A DNA stretch of 64,000 nt from JAAYCI01 sp031551695 (GTDB lineage Bacteria; Bacillota; Clostridia; Oscillospirales; Ruminococcaceae): assembly GCA_031551695.1 (NCBI GenBank), contig JAVBNG010000001.1:1-64000 (forward strand), given 5' to 3'. Positions 7,383 through 16,104 of the stretch are shown piece after piece (the first letter of the stretch is position 1; each line of letters begins with the position of its first letter). The notes below the pieces were generated by a model. That model made no database searches, was not told where the DNA came from, and worked only from the letters and a program-made list of their open reading frames with translations. The translations under genes and the position numbers were made by a program.

Positions 7383-10300
7383 ATGTTTGCAGCCCCTCTA
7401 AAAGAAACGCCGGAGTACCGCCGCCTGCTGGCGTCGGTGCAAAAACCGGCCACGCAAAACGCGCTGTTCGGGCTGCCAGGTGCCGCCCGGGCGGCTGTTT
7501 TGGCGTGCCTTTGCGAGGATATGGACAAGACCGCCCTTGTCATCACCGCGGGCGAGGCCGAGGCCACGCGCTTTGCCGAAGACGCCAACACCCTTGGTAT
7601 TGCGGCGGCGGTGTACCCCGCGCGGGACTTTATTTTGCGCAACATCGAGGGCCAAAGCCGCGAATATGAACACCGCCGCCTGCAGGTGCTGGGCGCGCTG
7701 GCGGGCGAGCGGGTGCGCGTGGTGGCCGCGCCCATCGAGGCCGTGCTGCAGCGCACGCTGCCGCGGGAGGAGTTTTTGGCGGGCACCCTGACGGTGAAGC
7801 CCGGCATGGCCATCCCGCGCCAAAGCCTCATCGAAACCCTGAGCAAGGCGGGCTATTACCGCCGCCAGCAGGTGGACGGCCCCGGCCAGTTCAGCGTGCG
7901 GGGCGACATTGTGGACATCTTCGCGCCGGACATGGCCCTGCCCGCCCGTGTGGAATACTGGGACGACGACGTGGAGACCATCCACGCCTTCGACATCCTC
8001 AGCCAGCGGCGTGAAACGGCGCTGAAAAAAATCCACATCTCCCCGTCGCGGGAGGTGCTGTTCGGTCAGCCGGACGAGGCGGCCGCCTTGCTGCGCAAGC
8101 GCCTGGAGGAAATCAAAAACCCGGCCAAAACAGCCCTTGCCGCCGTGATGGAACGGGACCTTGAAATGCTGGACGCGGGCGTGATGCCCGAGGGCATGGA
8201 CAAATACCTCGCCATGCGCTATGAGGCGCCCGCGGGCATCATGGACTATATGAATGATGCCCTGCTGTTTTTCGACGAGCCCGCCGCCATCCGCGAAGAG
8301 TCGGCTGGCGTGGCCTTCCGCTTTGGCGAGGAGCAAAAGGGCCTCTTGGAAGAAGGCGTGCTGGCCGGGGCGCTGTTGGGCTTTTACGCCGACATGGCGG
8401 ATATCCTGCACGCCGCGGCCAAAAAGCCCGCCATTTACTGCGAAAACTTTGCCCGGGCCATCCCGGACGTGAAGCTGGACGAAAACATCGCCATGCCCGC
8501 CCACACGCTGCCCCCGTGGGCCGGGGACGTGGCGGGCCTCGTGGCGGAACTGGAGCCGCTGGCCGCGCAAAAATACCGCACGGTGGTGCTGGCGGGCACG
8601 CCCCGCGCGGCGAAGGCCCTTTCCCGCGATTTGGCCGACGCGGGCTTTGCTGTGGGCGACGCCCCCGGCGGCGTCACCGTGCTGCACGGCCACCTCACCT
8701 CCGGCGCCGATTGTACCGACGCGCGCTTTGCCGTTTTCACCTCCCGCAGGCAGGACACCGCCTTAAAAAAGGCCAAAAAGCCAAAAAACAAGGGCCTGTC
8801 CAGCCTGTCGGACATCAAGCCCGGCGACTTTGTGGTGCACCAACACCACGGCATCGGCCTGTATTCGGGCATCCAGCGGCTGGACTTGCACGGCGTGGTG
8901 AAGGATTACCTGAAAATCAGCTACGACAAGGCGGACACGCTGTACGTGCCCGTCACCCAGTTGGATTTGCTTTCCCGCTACACCGCCCCGGGCGACAGCG
9001 ACAAAGTGAAGCTGGCGCGCCTTGGCGGCGGCGAGTGGGCCAAAACAAAAAGCCGGGTGAAAACAGCTACGGCGGAGATGGCGAAGGAATTGATTGAGCT
9101 GTACGCCCGCCGCCGGGACGCAAAGGGCTTCGCCTTCCCGGACGACGGCGAATGGCAGCGTGACTTCGAGGCCCGCTTCGTGTACGACGAAACGGCGGAC
9201 CAGTTGGCCAGCGCCGCTGAAATCAAAAAAGACATGGAAAAGCCGCACCCCATGGACCGCCTGCTTTCCGGCGACGTGGGCGTGGGCAAAACGGAAGTGG
9301 CCCTGCGCGCGGCGTTCAAGTGCGTGATGGGCGGCAAGCAGTGTGCCATTCTGGTGCCCACCACCATTTTGGCCTGGCAGCACTACAACACCATTTTAAG
9401 CCGTATGGAGGCCTTCCCCGTGAAGGTGGGCATGCTGTCCCGCTTCAACACGCCGAAGCAGACCCGGGACACCATCAAGGGCCTTGCCGCCGGCACGGTA
9501 GACATTGTGGTGGGCACCCACCGCCTCATCCAGAAGGACGTGAAATTCCACGACCTTGGCCTTGTCATCATCGACGAGGAGCAGCGCTTTGGCGTGAAGC
9601 ACAAGGAAAAATTGAAGGAGGCCTTCATCGGGGTGGATTCCCTCACCCTTTCGGCCACGCCCATCCCGCGCACCTTAAACATGGCCATGTCCGGCATCCG
9701 CGACATGAGCAGCATCGAGGACCCGCCCACAGAGCGCCAGCCCGTGGAGACCTACGTGATGGAGTACGACGGGGCGCTGGTGGCCTCCGCCATCAAAAAG
9801 GAGCTTGGCCGCGGCGGCCAGGTGTATTATTTGCACAACCGGGTGGATACCATTGAACTGACCGCCATGAAGCTGAAGGCCATGGTGCCGGAGGCGCGCA
9901 TTGCCACGGCCCATGGCCGCATGGACGAGGCCGACCTCTCCCGCACGTGGGAGGATCTGCTGAACGGCGACATCGACATTTTGGTGTGCACCACCCTTAT
10001 TGAAACCGGCGTGGACGTGCGCAACTGCAACACGCTCGTCATCGAAGACGCCGACCGCATGGGCCTTGCCCAGCTGTACCAGATACGCGGCCGGGTGGGG
10101 CGCAGCGGCCGCAAGGCATATGCCTACTTCACCTTCCGGCGGGACAAGGTGCTGACGGACGTTGCCGCGAAACGCCTGAGCGCCATCCGGGAGTTCACGG
10201 CCTTCGGCAGCGGTTTCCGCATTGCCATGCGGGACTTGCAGATTCGCGGCGCGGGCAATTTGCTGGGCCAAAGCCAAAGCGGCCACATGGAGGCTGTGGG

Positions 10301-10814
10301 CTACGATTTGTACGTGAAAATGCTGAACCAGGCCGTGGCCCTGGCGAAAGGCGAAGCGCCGAAGCCGGACAAAAGCGACACCCTCATCGACATCACCGTG
10401 GACGCCTACATCCCGGAAAAATTTATCACCGACGCGGCGGGCCGCATCGAGGCCTACAAGCGCATTGCCGCCATTGAAAGCGAGGCCGACGCCGCCGACG
10501 TGCTGGACGAACTGGCCGACCGGTACGGCAAGCCTGGGGCGGCGGTAACGGGGCTCATCGACATCAGCCTGCTGCGGGTGATGGCGGCCCGGCTGGGTAT
10601 TTACGAGGTGAACCAGCAGCGCGACACATTGCTGTTTTATTCCGACGCGCTGGACTTTAAAACCCTGCGTCCCTTGCTTGGCGAATATGCGAAGCGCGTG
10701 CTGGTGAACGCCAGCGCAAAGCCGTACATTGCCGTAAAGTTGCGGGCTGGCGAGCGCCCGCTGGATGTTTTAAACGGCGTGGTAAAGGCGCTCAGCCTTG
10801 CGGGAGACATGTAA
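7383..10814 (+). CDS. mfd: transcription-repair coupling factor
   Basis: A 1143-residue superfamily 2 translocase that displaces RNA polymerase stalled at lesions and recruits UvrA. Domain order: UvrB-like N-terminal region (about 1-350), RNA-polymerase-interacting CarD-like domain starting DIKPGDFVVHQHHGIGLY (about residue 476), helicase core with Walker A GDVGVGKTE (about 631), DEEQ box (about 728) and the QIRGRVGRSGRKAYAYF motif VI, then the C-terminal TRCF domain. ATG 7383 is the first start consistent with homology; the AGGAGG at 7364-7369 is 13 bases away, rather far. Confidence 0.95.
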   Translation: MFAAPLKETPEYRRLLASVQKPATQNALFGLPGAARAAVLACLCEDMDKTALVITAGEAEATRFAEDANTLGIAAAVYPARDFILRNIEGQSREYEHRRLQVLGALAGERVRVVAAPIEAVLQRTLPREEFLAGTLTVKPGMAIPRQSLIETLSKAGYYRRQQVDGPGQFSVRGDIVDIFAPDMALPARVEYWDDDVETIHAFDILSQRRETALKKIHISPSREVLFGQPDEAAALLRKRLEEIKNPAKTALAAVMERDLEMLDAGVMPEGMDKYLAMRYEAPAGIMDYMNDALLFFDEPAAIREESAGVAFRFGEEQKGLLEEGVLAGALLGFYADMADILHAAAKKPAIYCENFARAIPDVKLDENIAMPAHTLPPWAGDVAGLVAELEPLAAQKYRTVVLAGTPRAAKALSRDLADAGFAVGDAPGGVTVLHGHLTSGADCTDARFAVFTSRRQDTALKKAKKPKNKGLSSLSDIKPGDFVVHQHHGIGLYSGIQRLDLHGVVKDYLKISYDKADTLYVPVTQLDLLSRYTAPGDSDKVKLARLGGGEWAKTKSRVKTATAEMAKELIELYARRRDAKGFAFPDDGEWQRDFEARFVYDETADQLASAAEIKKDMEKPHPMDRLLSGDVGVGKTEVALRAAFKCVMGGKQCAILVPTTILAWQHYNTILSRMEAFPVKVGMLSRFNTPKQTRDTIKGLAAGTVDIVVGTHRLIQKDVKFHDLGLVIIDEEQRFGVKHKEKLKEAFIGVDSLTLSATPIPRTLNMAMSGIRDMSSIEDPPTERQPVETYVMEYDGALVASAIKKELGRGGQVYYLHNRVDTIELTAMKLKAMVPEARIATAHGRMDEADLSRTWEDLLNGDIDILVCTTLIETGVDVRNCNTLVIEDADRMGLAQLYQIRGRVGRSGRKAYAYFTFRRDKVLTDVAAKRLSAIREFTAFGSGFRIAMRDLQIRGAGNLLGQSQSGHMEAVGYDLYVKMLNQAVALAKGEAPKPDKSDTLIDITVDAYIPEKFITDAAGRIEAYKRIAAIESEADAADVLDELADRYGKPGAAVTGLIDISLLRVMAARLGIYEVNQQRDTLLFYSDALDFKTLRPLLGEYAKRVLVNASAKPYIAVKLRAGERPLDVLNGVVKALSLAGDM

Positions 10815-10855
10815 ATAATCGCCGAACGGCAAGAAACCTTTGCCATGGGCGCGGA

Positions 10856-11189
10856 ATGGCACTTGGCCTTGTGGGCGCGGTGCTGTTGTATTTGCTGGCA
10901 TCCACGCTGCTTGCGTTCCGCACGCCGGTGGTGGCCATGCTGGAAGAGGCCGAAGGCTACGCCGGCGGCAAAGTGAACCTGCTGTTTGTGGGGGCCCAGC
11001 TGACGCCGAAGATCAGCCCGTCCGCGGCTACCACCCAAACAGTGACGTGGACCTCCAGCAACAAGAGCATTGTGAAGGTAGACGCCAAAAGGTATTATCA
11101 CCGCGCGCAAAAGAGGCAAGGCCACCATCACATGCACCACCAAGGACGGCGCGAAAAAAACGGCAACGTGCAAAGTGACCGTGAAATAA
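10856..11189 (+). pseudogene. frameshifted membrane-anchored Big_2 domain protein
   Basis: The first frame gives MALGLVGAVLLYLLASTLL (a signal/anchor-like helix), then ISPSAATTQTVTWTSSNKSI and VKVDAK, the start of a bacterial Ig-like group 2 domain. At the A4 run 11087-11090 the coding frame shifts; reading on in the next frame gives GIITARKRGKATITC, then CKVTVK and a stop at 11187-11189, which completes a single Big_2 domain. Removing one A would restore a continuous 110-residue protein. It is therefore a one-base insertion (real mutation or sequencing error). No strong RBS is seen. A GC-rich hairpin (GGGGGC...GCCCC, about 11202-11215) follows. Confidence 0.75.
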
Positions 11190-11341
11190 AGGGTATCTAT
11201 CCGGGGGCAGAGCCCCGGCCCCGCGCCCTGTGGGCGCACATTCCGCAGCAGAGCCGCGGGTATTTACCCTTCTCGGCCTCCTCGTTCGCCATGCGAAAAT
11301 ACGTTTTTGCGCGGCGCTCACTTTGTCGGCCAATAAAAAGC

Positions 11342-11370
11342 TTGCATTTTTGCCGCGCAGATGGTATCAT
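11342..11370 (+). promoter_or_regulatory. rpsT promoter
   Basis: TTGCAT (11342-11347), 17-bp spacer, TATCAT (11365-11370), about 75 bases before the rpsT start. Confidence 0.65.
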
Positions 11371-11444
11371 ATATTTTGCTGTCATAAGCAACAATCAGGT
11401 GGTGCAGCCGCCTGTTACCCAACAGTACGGGGAGGTGTAACCGA

Positions 11445-11711
11445 ATGCCGAACATTAAATCGCAGAAAGACCGCGTGCGCCTGAGCGCCAAGCAAACGGC
11501 CCGCAACAAATCCGCGCGCAGCGCGCTGAGGACGTCTGTCAAAAAGGCAAACACCTCCATTGCGGCCGCGGCCGATACCGCCGCAGCCGACGTGAAAAGC
11601 GCCGCCGTGACGCTGGCGAAAGCCGGCGGCAAGGGCCTGATTCACAAAAACAAGGCCAGCCGCAGCATCGCGCGCATGATGAAGCGCCAGAACAAAGCCA
11701 AAGGCGCGTAA
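11445..11711 (+). CDS. rpsT: 30S ribosomal protein S20
   Basis: An 88-residue, strongly basic primary 16S rRNA-binding protein. It begins MPNIKSQKDRVRLSAKQTARN and ends with the typical IHKNKASRSIARMMKRQNK helix. The middle of the protein is unusually Ala-rich (SIAAAADTAAADVKSAAV). RBS GGGGAGGTG with good spacing. It has its own promoter and terminator, so it is monocistronic, as usual for rpsT. Confidence 0.95.
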   Translation: MPNIKSQKDRVRLSAKQTARNKSARSALRTSVKKANTSIAAAADTAAADVKSAAVTLAKAGGKGLIHKNKASRSIARMMKRQNKAKGA

Positions 11712-11735
11712 AACGGCGCAAACCAAAGCGACATG

Positions 11736-11762
11736 AAAGCCGCCCTGTTGGGCGGCTTTTTT
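11736..11762 (+). terminator. rpsT terminator
   Basis: AAAGCCGCCC and GGGCGGCTTT form a stem around TGTT, followed by a run of T. Confidence 0.9.
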
Positions 11763-11798
11763 GTGCGCAAACGCGCCTTCCTTCCGGCGGCGGGCAAT

Positions 11799-11827
11799 TT
11801 GACGAAAGCCGGAAAGTACGGTACAAT
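11799..11827 (+). promoter_or_regulatory. promoter of the aldolase/CMP-sugar cassette
   Basis: TTGACG (11799-11804), 17-bp spacer, TACAAT (11822-11827), 62 bases before the first cassette gene. Confidence 0.7.
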
Positions 11828-11888
11828 TATGTTGGATTGAAAGGCTTGGGGCGCGCTGTTTGCGGCACCCCGGAAAGGAGCCCAGCCA

Positions 11889-13478
11889 GTGCGCCGTGTC
11901 AAAATTTTGGACTGCACCCTTCGTGACGGCGGATATATCAACAAATGGCGGTTTGGCAAACGCACCATCCGGGAAATTGCCCGCGGGCTCGTTTCGGCGG
12001 ACATCGACATCATGGAAGTGGGCTTTTTAACAAGCCCGCCCTATGACCCGGATTTTTCTTTGTACGCCACCGACACCGACATCGGCAATATCCTCACCTG
12101 TGAAAAAGGCGGCACCCGTGTTGCCGCCATGATTGCCATCGGCGAAAAAGAGATGGACCCGGCGTTGCTTGGCCCCGCGGCGCAAAGCCCCCTCGACATC
12201 GTGCGCATCACCTTTCACGGGGACGACGCCGAGATGGGCAAGGCTTTTTCGTTTGCGCGCACGCTGCGGGAAAAGGGCTACGACGTGTGCATGCAGCCCG
12301 TGGGCACCATCGGATACACGGACGCGGAGCTTGTTTCGCTGATTGAAAAAGTGAACGAGCTGCACCCCTATGCCTTTTACCTGGTGGATACCCTGGGTGA
12401 AATGTACAAACACGACATTTTGCGTCTGTTGTACCTGGCGGACCACAACCTGGCCCCGGGCATCGCGGTCGGCTTGCATTCCCACAACAATTTGCAGCTG
12501 TCCCTTGCCAACGCGCAGGAGATGGTGGAGTTCCGCACCCCGCGGGAACTGATTCTCGATTCCTCTGTGTTCGGCATGGGGCGCGGCGCGGGCAATTTGC
12601 ACACCGAGGCCATCACCGAATACCTGAACACCAACAAAGGCGCGGGCTACGACATTTTGCCGCTCTTGCAAATTATCGACGAGCAATTGATGCAAATTTA
12701 CGTGGAAAGCGGCTGGGGCTATTCGGCGGCTTATTTTTTGTCCGCTGTGAAGCACTGCCACCCGAACTACGCCACCTTCCTGATGGCGAAGCAGTCCCTG
12801 CGGGTGACGGACGTGGGCGCTGTGCTGGATTCGTTACCCGCGAAAAAGCGCCTTACTTACGATAAAGAATTGATGGAAGAGCTGTACGAGGCCTACCAGA
12901 AGCAAACTGTAGACGATGCGGCGGCTTTGGCGCGGCTGAAAGGGCGGCTGGCCGGGGTGCGGGTGCTGGTGGTAGCGCCGGGCCTTTCTGTGGAGACGCA
13001 GCGCGAAACGGTGCTGGCCGCGGCCGAAGACAAGGACACCGTCGTGTTCGCCGTCAACTTCATCCCGGATTTTTTCGAGCCGGACTATATTTTCGTCAGC
13101 AACCGCAAGCGGTTTTCCGCCTTTGACGACATGCCGCTGGAAAAAATGGTATTCACCTCCAACGTGACGGAGCGCCCGGAAGCGGCGCTGGCGGTGAACT
13201 ATGTGGATTTGCTCAACTCCACCCCGGCCGTGGCGGACAACGCCGGGCTGATGCTGATGAAGCTGCTGGCGAAAACCGGCGTGAAAGCGGTGAAGCTTGC
13301 CGGGTTCGACGGGTTTTCCCACAAAAAGGAGCAAAACTTTTACAGCCAAAGCCTTGTGGGCGCGAACGACATGGACGCCGACGAAATCACGGCCAAAAAC
13401 AGCGGGATGCAGCTGCAACTGGAAAAACGCGCCCGGGAGATGGATGTTTCGTTTCTCACCGCCAGCATGTATTTTTAA
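11889..13478 (+). CDS. HMGL/DmpG-type aldolase domain protein with a second C-terminal domain
   Basis: 529 residues. Residues 1 to about 300 form a DRE-TIM aldolase domain: LDCTLRDGGYINKW (Arg and metal-binding Asp of the family) and GLHSHNNLQLSLANAQ (the paired metal His residues), followed by FGMGRGAGNLHTE. This resembles 4-hydroxy-2-oxovalerate aldolase and HMG-CoA lyase. Residues from about 345 form a separate alpha/beta domain (VRVLVVAPGLSVETQRETVL) whose identity I do not know. The GTG start has AAAGGAG at good spacing. It is followed by a KdsB-like CMP-sugar synthetase, so an aldol step building a 3-deoxy-2-ulosonate-like sugar is plausible. The exact substrate cannot be inferred. Confidence 0.75.
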   Translation: MRRVKILDCTLRDGGYINKWRFGKRTIREIARGLVSADIDIMEVGFLTSPPYDPDFSLYATDTDIGNILTCEKGGTRVAAMIAIGEKEMDPALLGPAAQSPLDIVRITFHGDDAEMGKAFSFARTLREKGYDVCMQPVGTIGYTDAELVSLIEKVNELHPYAFYLVDTLGEMYKHDILRLLYLADHNLAPGIAVGLHSHNNLQLSLANAQEMVEFRTPRELILDSSVFGMGRGAGNLHTEAITEYLNTNKGAGYDILPLLQIIDEQLMQIYVESGWGYSAAYFLSAVKHCHPNYATFLMAKQSLRVTDVGAVLDSLPAKKRLTYDKELMEELYEAYQKQTVDDAAALARLKGRLAGVRVLVVAPGLSVETQRETVLAAAEDKDTVVFAVNFIPDFFEPDYIFVSNRKRFSAFDDMPLEKMVFTSNVTERPEAALAVNYVDLLNSTPAVADNAGLMLMKLLAKTGVKAVKLAGFDGFSHKKEQNFYSQSLVGANDMDADEITAKNSGMQLQLEKRAREMDVSFLTASMYF

Positions 13479-13500
13479 ACCGCACGCGAGGGGAGTCCCT

Positions 13501-14235
13501 ATGAAAATCATCATTGTCATTCCGGCCAGGTATGCGTCCACGCGCTTCCCGGGAAAGCCGCTGGTAGATTTGAGCGGTAAGCCGATGGTTTGGTGGGTTT
13601 ATAGCCAGTGCAAAAAGGTGGCGGAAGCCGCCCGCGTGCTGGTCGCCACGGACGACACGCGCATTGCGGACGCCTGCAAGGCCCACGGCATGGACTATGT
13701 GATGACCCGCACCGACCACCCGAACCACATCGAGCGGGTGCAAGAGGTGAGTGCGCGGGAAGAAGCGGACTGGTACATCTGCGTGAACAGCGACGAGCCA
13801 CTGATTGCCCCGAAGCTTATCCGCGCGGCTCTGCCTTCGGCAATGCCCGGGCCCGAGCCCTTTTACGGCGGGCTGATGCGCGAGATGGACGACCCGGCAG
13901 AGGTGGTGGATTTTGCCAAACTGAAGGTGGCGGCCAACAAAGACGGCCGGTGCGTGTACATGTCCCGCTCGCCGGTGCCCTACCCGCGCGGTACCCTGCT
14001 GTTCAAGTACAAAAAATACATCGGTGTGGAGTGCTTTAATAAGGCTGCGCTGGATTTTTTTGCCGCCACCCCCATGGGCGAGTTGGAACAGGCCGAAGAC
14101 ATCGACCATCTGCGCTTTTTGGAAAACGGGAAGGAAATGGTGTTTACCCTGGTGGATTCCGACTCCCTTTCGGTGGACACCCCGAAGGACCTGGAAAAAG
14201 TGCGGCAGATGATGAAAGAGACGCGGGAGGATTGA
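13501..14235 (+). CDS. KdsB/NeuA-type cytidylyltransferase
   Basis: A 244-residue nucleotidyltransferase resembling 3-deoxy-manno-octulosonate cytidylyltransferase, which activates ulosonic acids with CTP. Marks: VIPARYASTRFPGKPLVDL at the N terminus and SLSVDTPKDLEKVR at the C terminus. Differences from canonical KdsB: the SGTERV segment reads NHIERVQEV and the QGDEP segment reads NSDEPLI, which suggests a different sugar or acceptor. ATG after GAGGGGAG. It lies 22 bases after the aldolase and one base before the glycosyltransferase, so it is part of the same operon. Kdo itself would be surprising in a Gram-positive cell. Confidence 0.8.
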   Translation: MKIIIVIPARYASTRFPGKPLVDLSGKPMVWWVYSQCKKVAEAARVLVATDDTRIADACKAHGMDYVMTRTDHPNHIERVQEVSAREEADWYICVNSDEPLIAPKLIRAALPSAMPGPEPFYGGLMREMDDPAEVVDFAKLKVAANKDGRCVYMSRSPVPYPRGTLLFKYKKYIGVECFNKAALDFFAATPMGELEQAEDIDHLRFLENGKEMVFTLVDSDSLSVDTPKDLEKVRQMMKETRED

Positions 14236-14236
14236 C

Positions 14237-16000
14237 GTGACATCGGAAAAACCGGCACAACCCGCCATTTCTGTCATCGTGCCCGCGCACAACGCGGCGG
14301 AGGCCCTTCCCACCATGATGGACTGCCTGCTGCGCCAGACCTTCCGCGGCCCCTATGAAATCCTAATCGTGGAGAACGGCTCCACCGACGACACACTGCA
14401 AGTGGCCACAGAATACGCGGAACGATATCCGGCGCTGGTGCGCGTGGTGGCCGAAGAATGGGGCAACCTTGGCAATGCCCGCGCCGTGGGGCATAAAAAC
14501 GCCCGCGGCACCTACATTTACAGCTGCGACGCGGACGACACGGTGGAATACACCGCCCTGGAACAGTTGTACGAAAAGGCTGTGGAAGGCGATTACGACA
14601 TCGTGTCCGCCCCCATGGAGCAGCACAACGAGGGCGGCCTTGACTGCACCATCAACCGCTTTTCCGCCAATGTGCCGCAGGACGAATACCTCATTTTGCG
14701 CTCGCCCTCTTTTTGTTCCATTATGGTGAAGCGTGCCCTGATAGAGCGGCTGGGCGATGTGCCCGCGGTGACGTTTGAGGACGCCGCCTACACGACGGCG
14801 CTGGTAAGCTACGCGAAGTCCGTCGGCTTCCTTCCCGAGCCCATTTACCACTATTACCGCCGCAATGGCACCCTGTCCGGCACGGCGTTGTCCGGCAAAT
14901 TGCTGGAGACCATCGACGCGGAAAAGTGGGCCGTGGAACATGGGAACCCGGCCTGTGAAGAGGCCATCTACGCCTTTTTGGCCGTGCGCACGGCGTTTAA
15001 TTTGCGGGTGCGCTGGTTCATGCAGGATTTGCTGATCGAGCACCTGCGGGAGCTTTGGCCCCATTTTGAAAACAACCGATACCTTGCGCCCGGCGGTGTT
15101 TGCGCGAATCGCAAGGAGGTTTTGGACCAATACATGGGCCTGCGGCAGGACCCCATGCCCTGCAACGTGTACATCAGCGCCTTTGGCCGCGCGGTGCCCG
15201 GGGGTTTTGTGACCGAGGCGCGGGAAAAGGCTTTTCGGGAAACGGCGGCGGTGGTGCTGCTGGACGAAAGCAACTGCGATGTGGCCGCGAATAAATGGGT
15301 GAACGAAGCGTACCGGGCCGGGAACATGGCGTTCGTGGGCCAATATTTCGCCCTACAAAAAATATATGAGGCCGGCGGCCTGTATCTCGACACCAATATC
15401 CGCATCCACGCGCCGCTCAACTGCCTGCGGTATTACGACGCCTCCTTCGGGCTGTTGGATGACACCGCTTACAGCGCCAACGTTTTCGCGGGCTGCGCGG
15501 GGAACAGGGCGTTCCGCCTGCTGCTGGAGACATATGATAGTGGCGAGAGCCTTGGAAAAGACCCCTTCCTGCCGTTGGCAGAGCGCATCCGCAACGTGAT
15601 GACGCAGGCGTTTGACGTGCGGGAGCCGGTGACGGACGTGTTTGGCCACAGGGAGGTGGCCGTGTTTGCACCCAGCGTAATGGCCGTCCAGTTCAAGGCG
15701 CTGCAGGGCTACAACCCCATTTTGCACCTGTGCAGCCACGATTTCAGCCCCTTTGCGGCACAGGACGGCTATGTCACCATGCCCGAAAGCTGTCTTGCGT
15801 GGACGGTGGAACACGCGTCCACCCTGCGCAGCAGCGCGTTTGTAAGCCTGGAGATGGAAAACGAGCGGCTGAAACGGCAGCAGGAGCGGCTGAACCGGGC
15901 AATCGATTCCTACGAAAACGCCATTTTGTGGCGGCTGACAAAGCCCCTGCGCATGCTGCTGGACGGCGTGAAAAGGCTGCTGTCTTCTAAAAACAGCTAG
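14237..16000 (+). CDS. two-domain glycosyltransferase (GT2 fused to GT32-like)
   Basis: 587 residues. The N-terminal part is a GT-A family 2 domain: ISVIVPAHNAAEALPTMMDC, ENGSTDDT and YIYSCDADDTVEY (DXD region). After a helical linker, a second domain from about residue 310 carries IYEAGGLYLDTNIRIHAPL, the DXD signature of the sugar-binding GT32/Gly_transf_sug family. The last 50 residues look like a coiled coil and amphipathic helix (ENERLKRQQERLNRAI...RLTKPLRMLLDGVKRLL), probably for membrane association. GTG start with GGGAGG. It likely transfers the CMP- or nucleotide-activated sugar made by its operon partners to a surface glycan. Confidence 0.8.
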   Translation: MTSEKPAQPAISVIVPAHNAAEALPTMMDCLLRQTFRGPYEILIVENGSTDDTLQVATEYAERYPALVRVVAEEWGNLGNARAVGHKNARGTYIYSCDADDTVEYTALEQLYEKAVEGDYDIVSAPMEQHNEGGLDCTINRFSANVPQDEYLILRSPSFCSIMVKRALIERLGDVPAVTFEDAAYTTALVSYAKSVGFLPEPIYHYYRRNGTLSGTALSGKLLETIDAEKWAVEHGNPACEEAIYAFLAVRTAFNLRVRWFMQDLLIEHLRELWPHFENNRYLAPGGVCANRKEVLDQYMGLRQDPMPCNVYISAFGRAVPGGFVTEAREKAFRETAAVVLLDESNCDVAANKWVNEAYRAGNMAFVGQYFALQKIYEAGGLYLDTNIRIHAPLNCLRYYDASFGLLDDTAYSANVFAGCAGNRAFRLLLETYDSGESLGKDPFLPLAERIRNVMTQAFDVREPVTDVFGHREVAVFAPSVMAVQFKALQGYNPILHLCSHDFSPFAAQDGYVTMPESCLAWTVEHASTLRSSAFVSLEMENERLKRQQERLNRAIDSYENAILWRLTKPLRMLLDGVKRLLSSKNS

Positions 16001-16071
16001 GGGACTATATAGATTGAATAACAGCATAAAATACAATTAGTATAATATATTATTTATTCTACAAATAAGAG

Positions 16072-16104
16072 ACGGGCGGCCGCTATGGCCGCCCGTTGCT
16101 TTTT
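16072..16104. terminator. convergent terminator
   Basis: ACGGGCGGCC and GGCCGCCCGT pair around GCTAT. On the plus strand a T-rich tail (TTGCTTTTT) ends the sugar cassette. The hairpin overlaps the stop codon of the convergent transporter gene. Confidence 0.75.
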
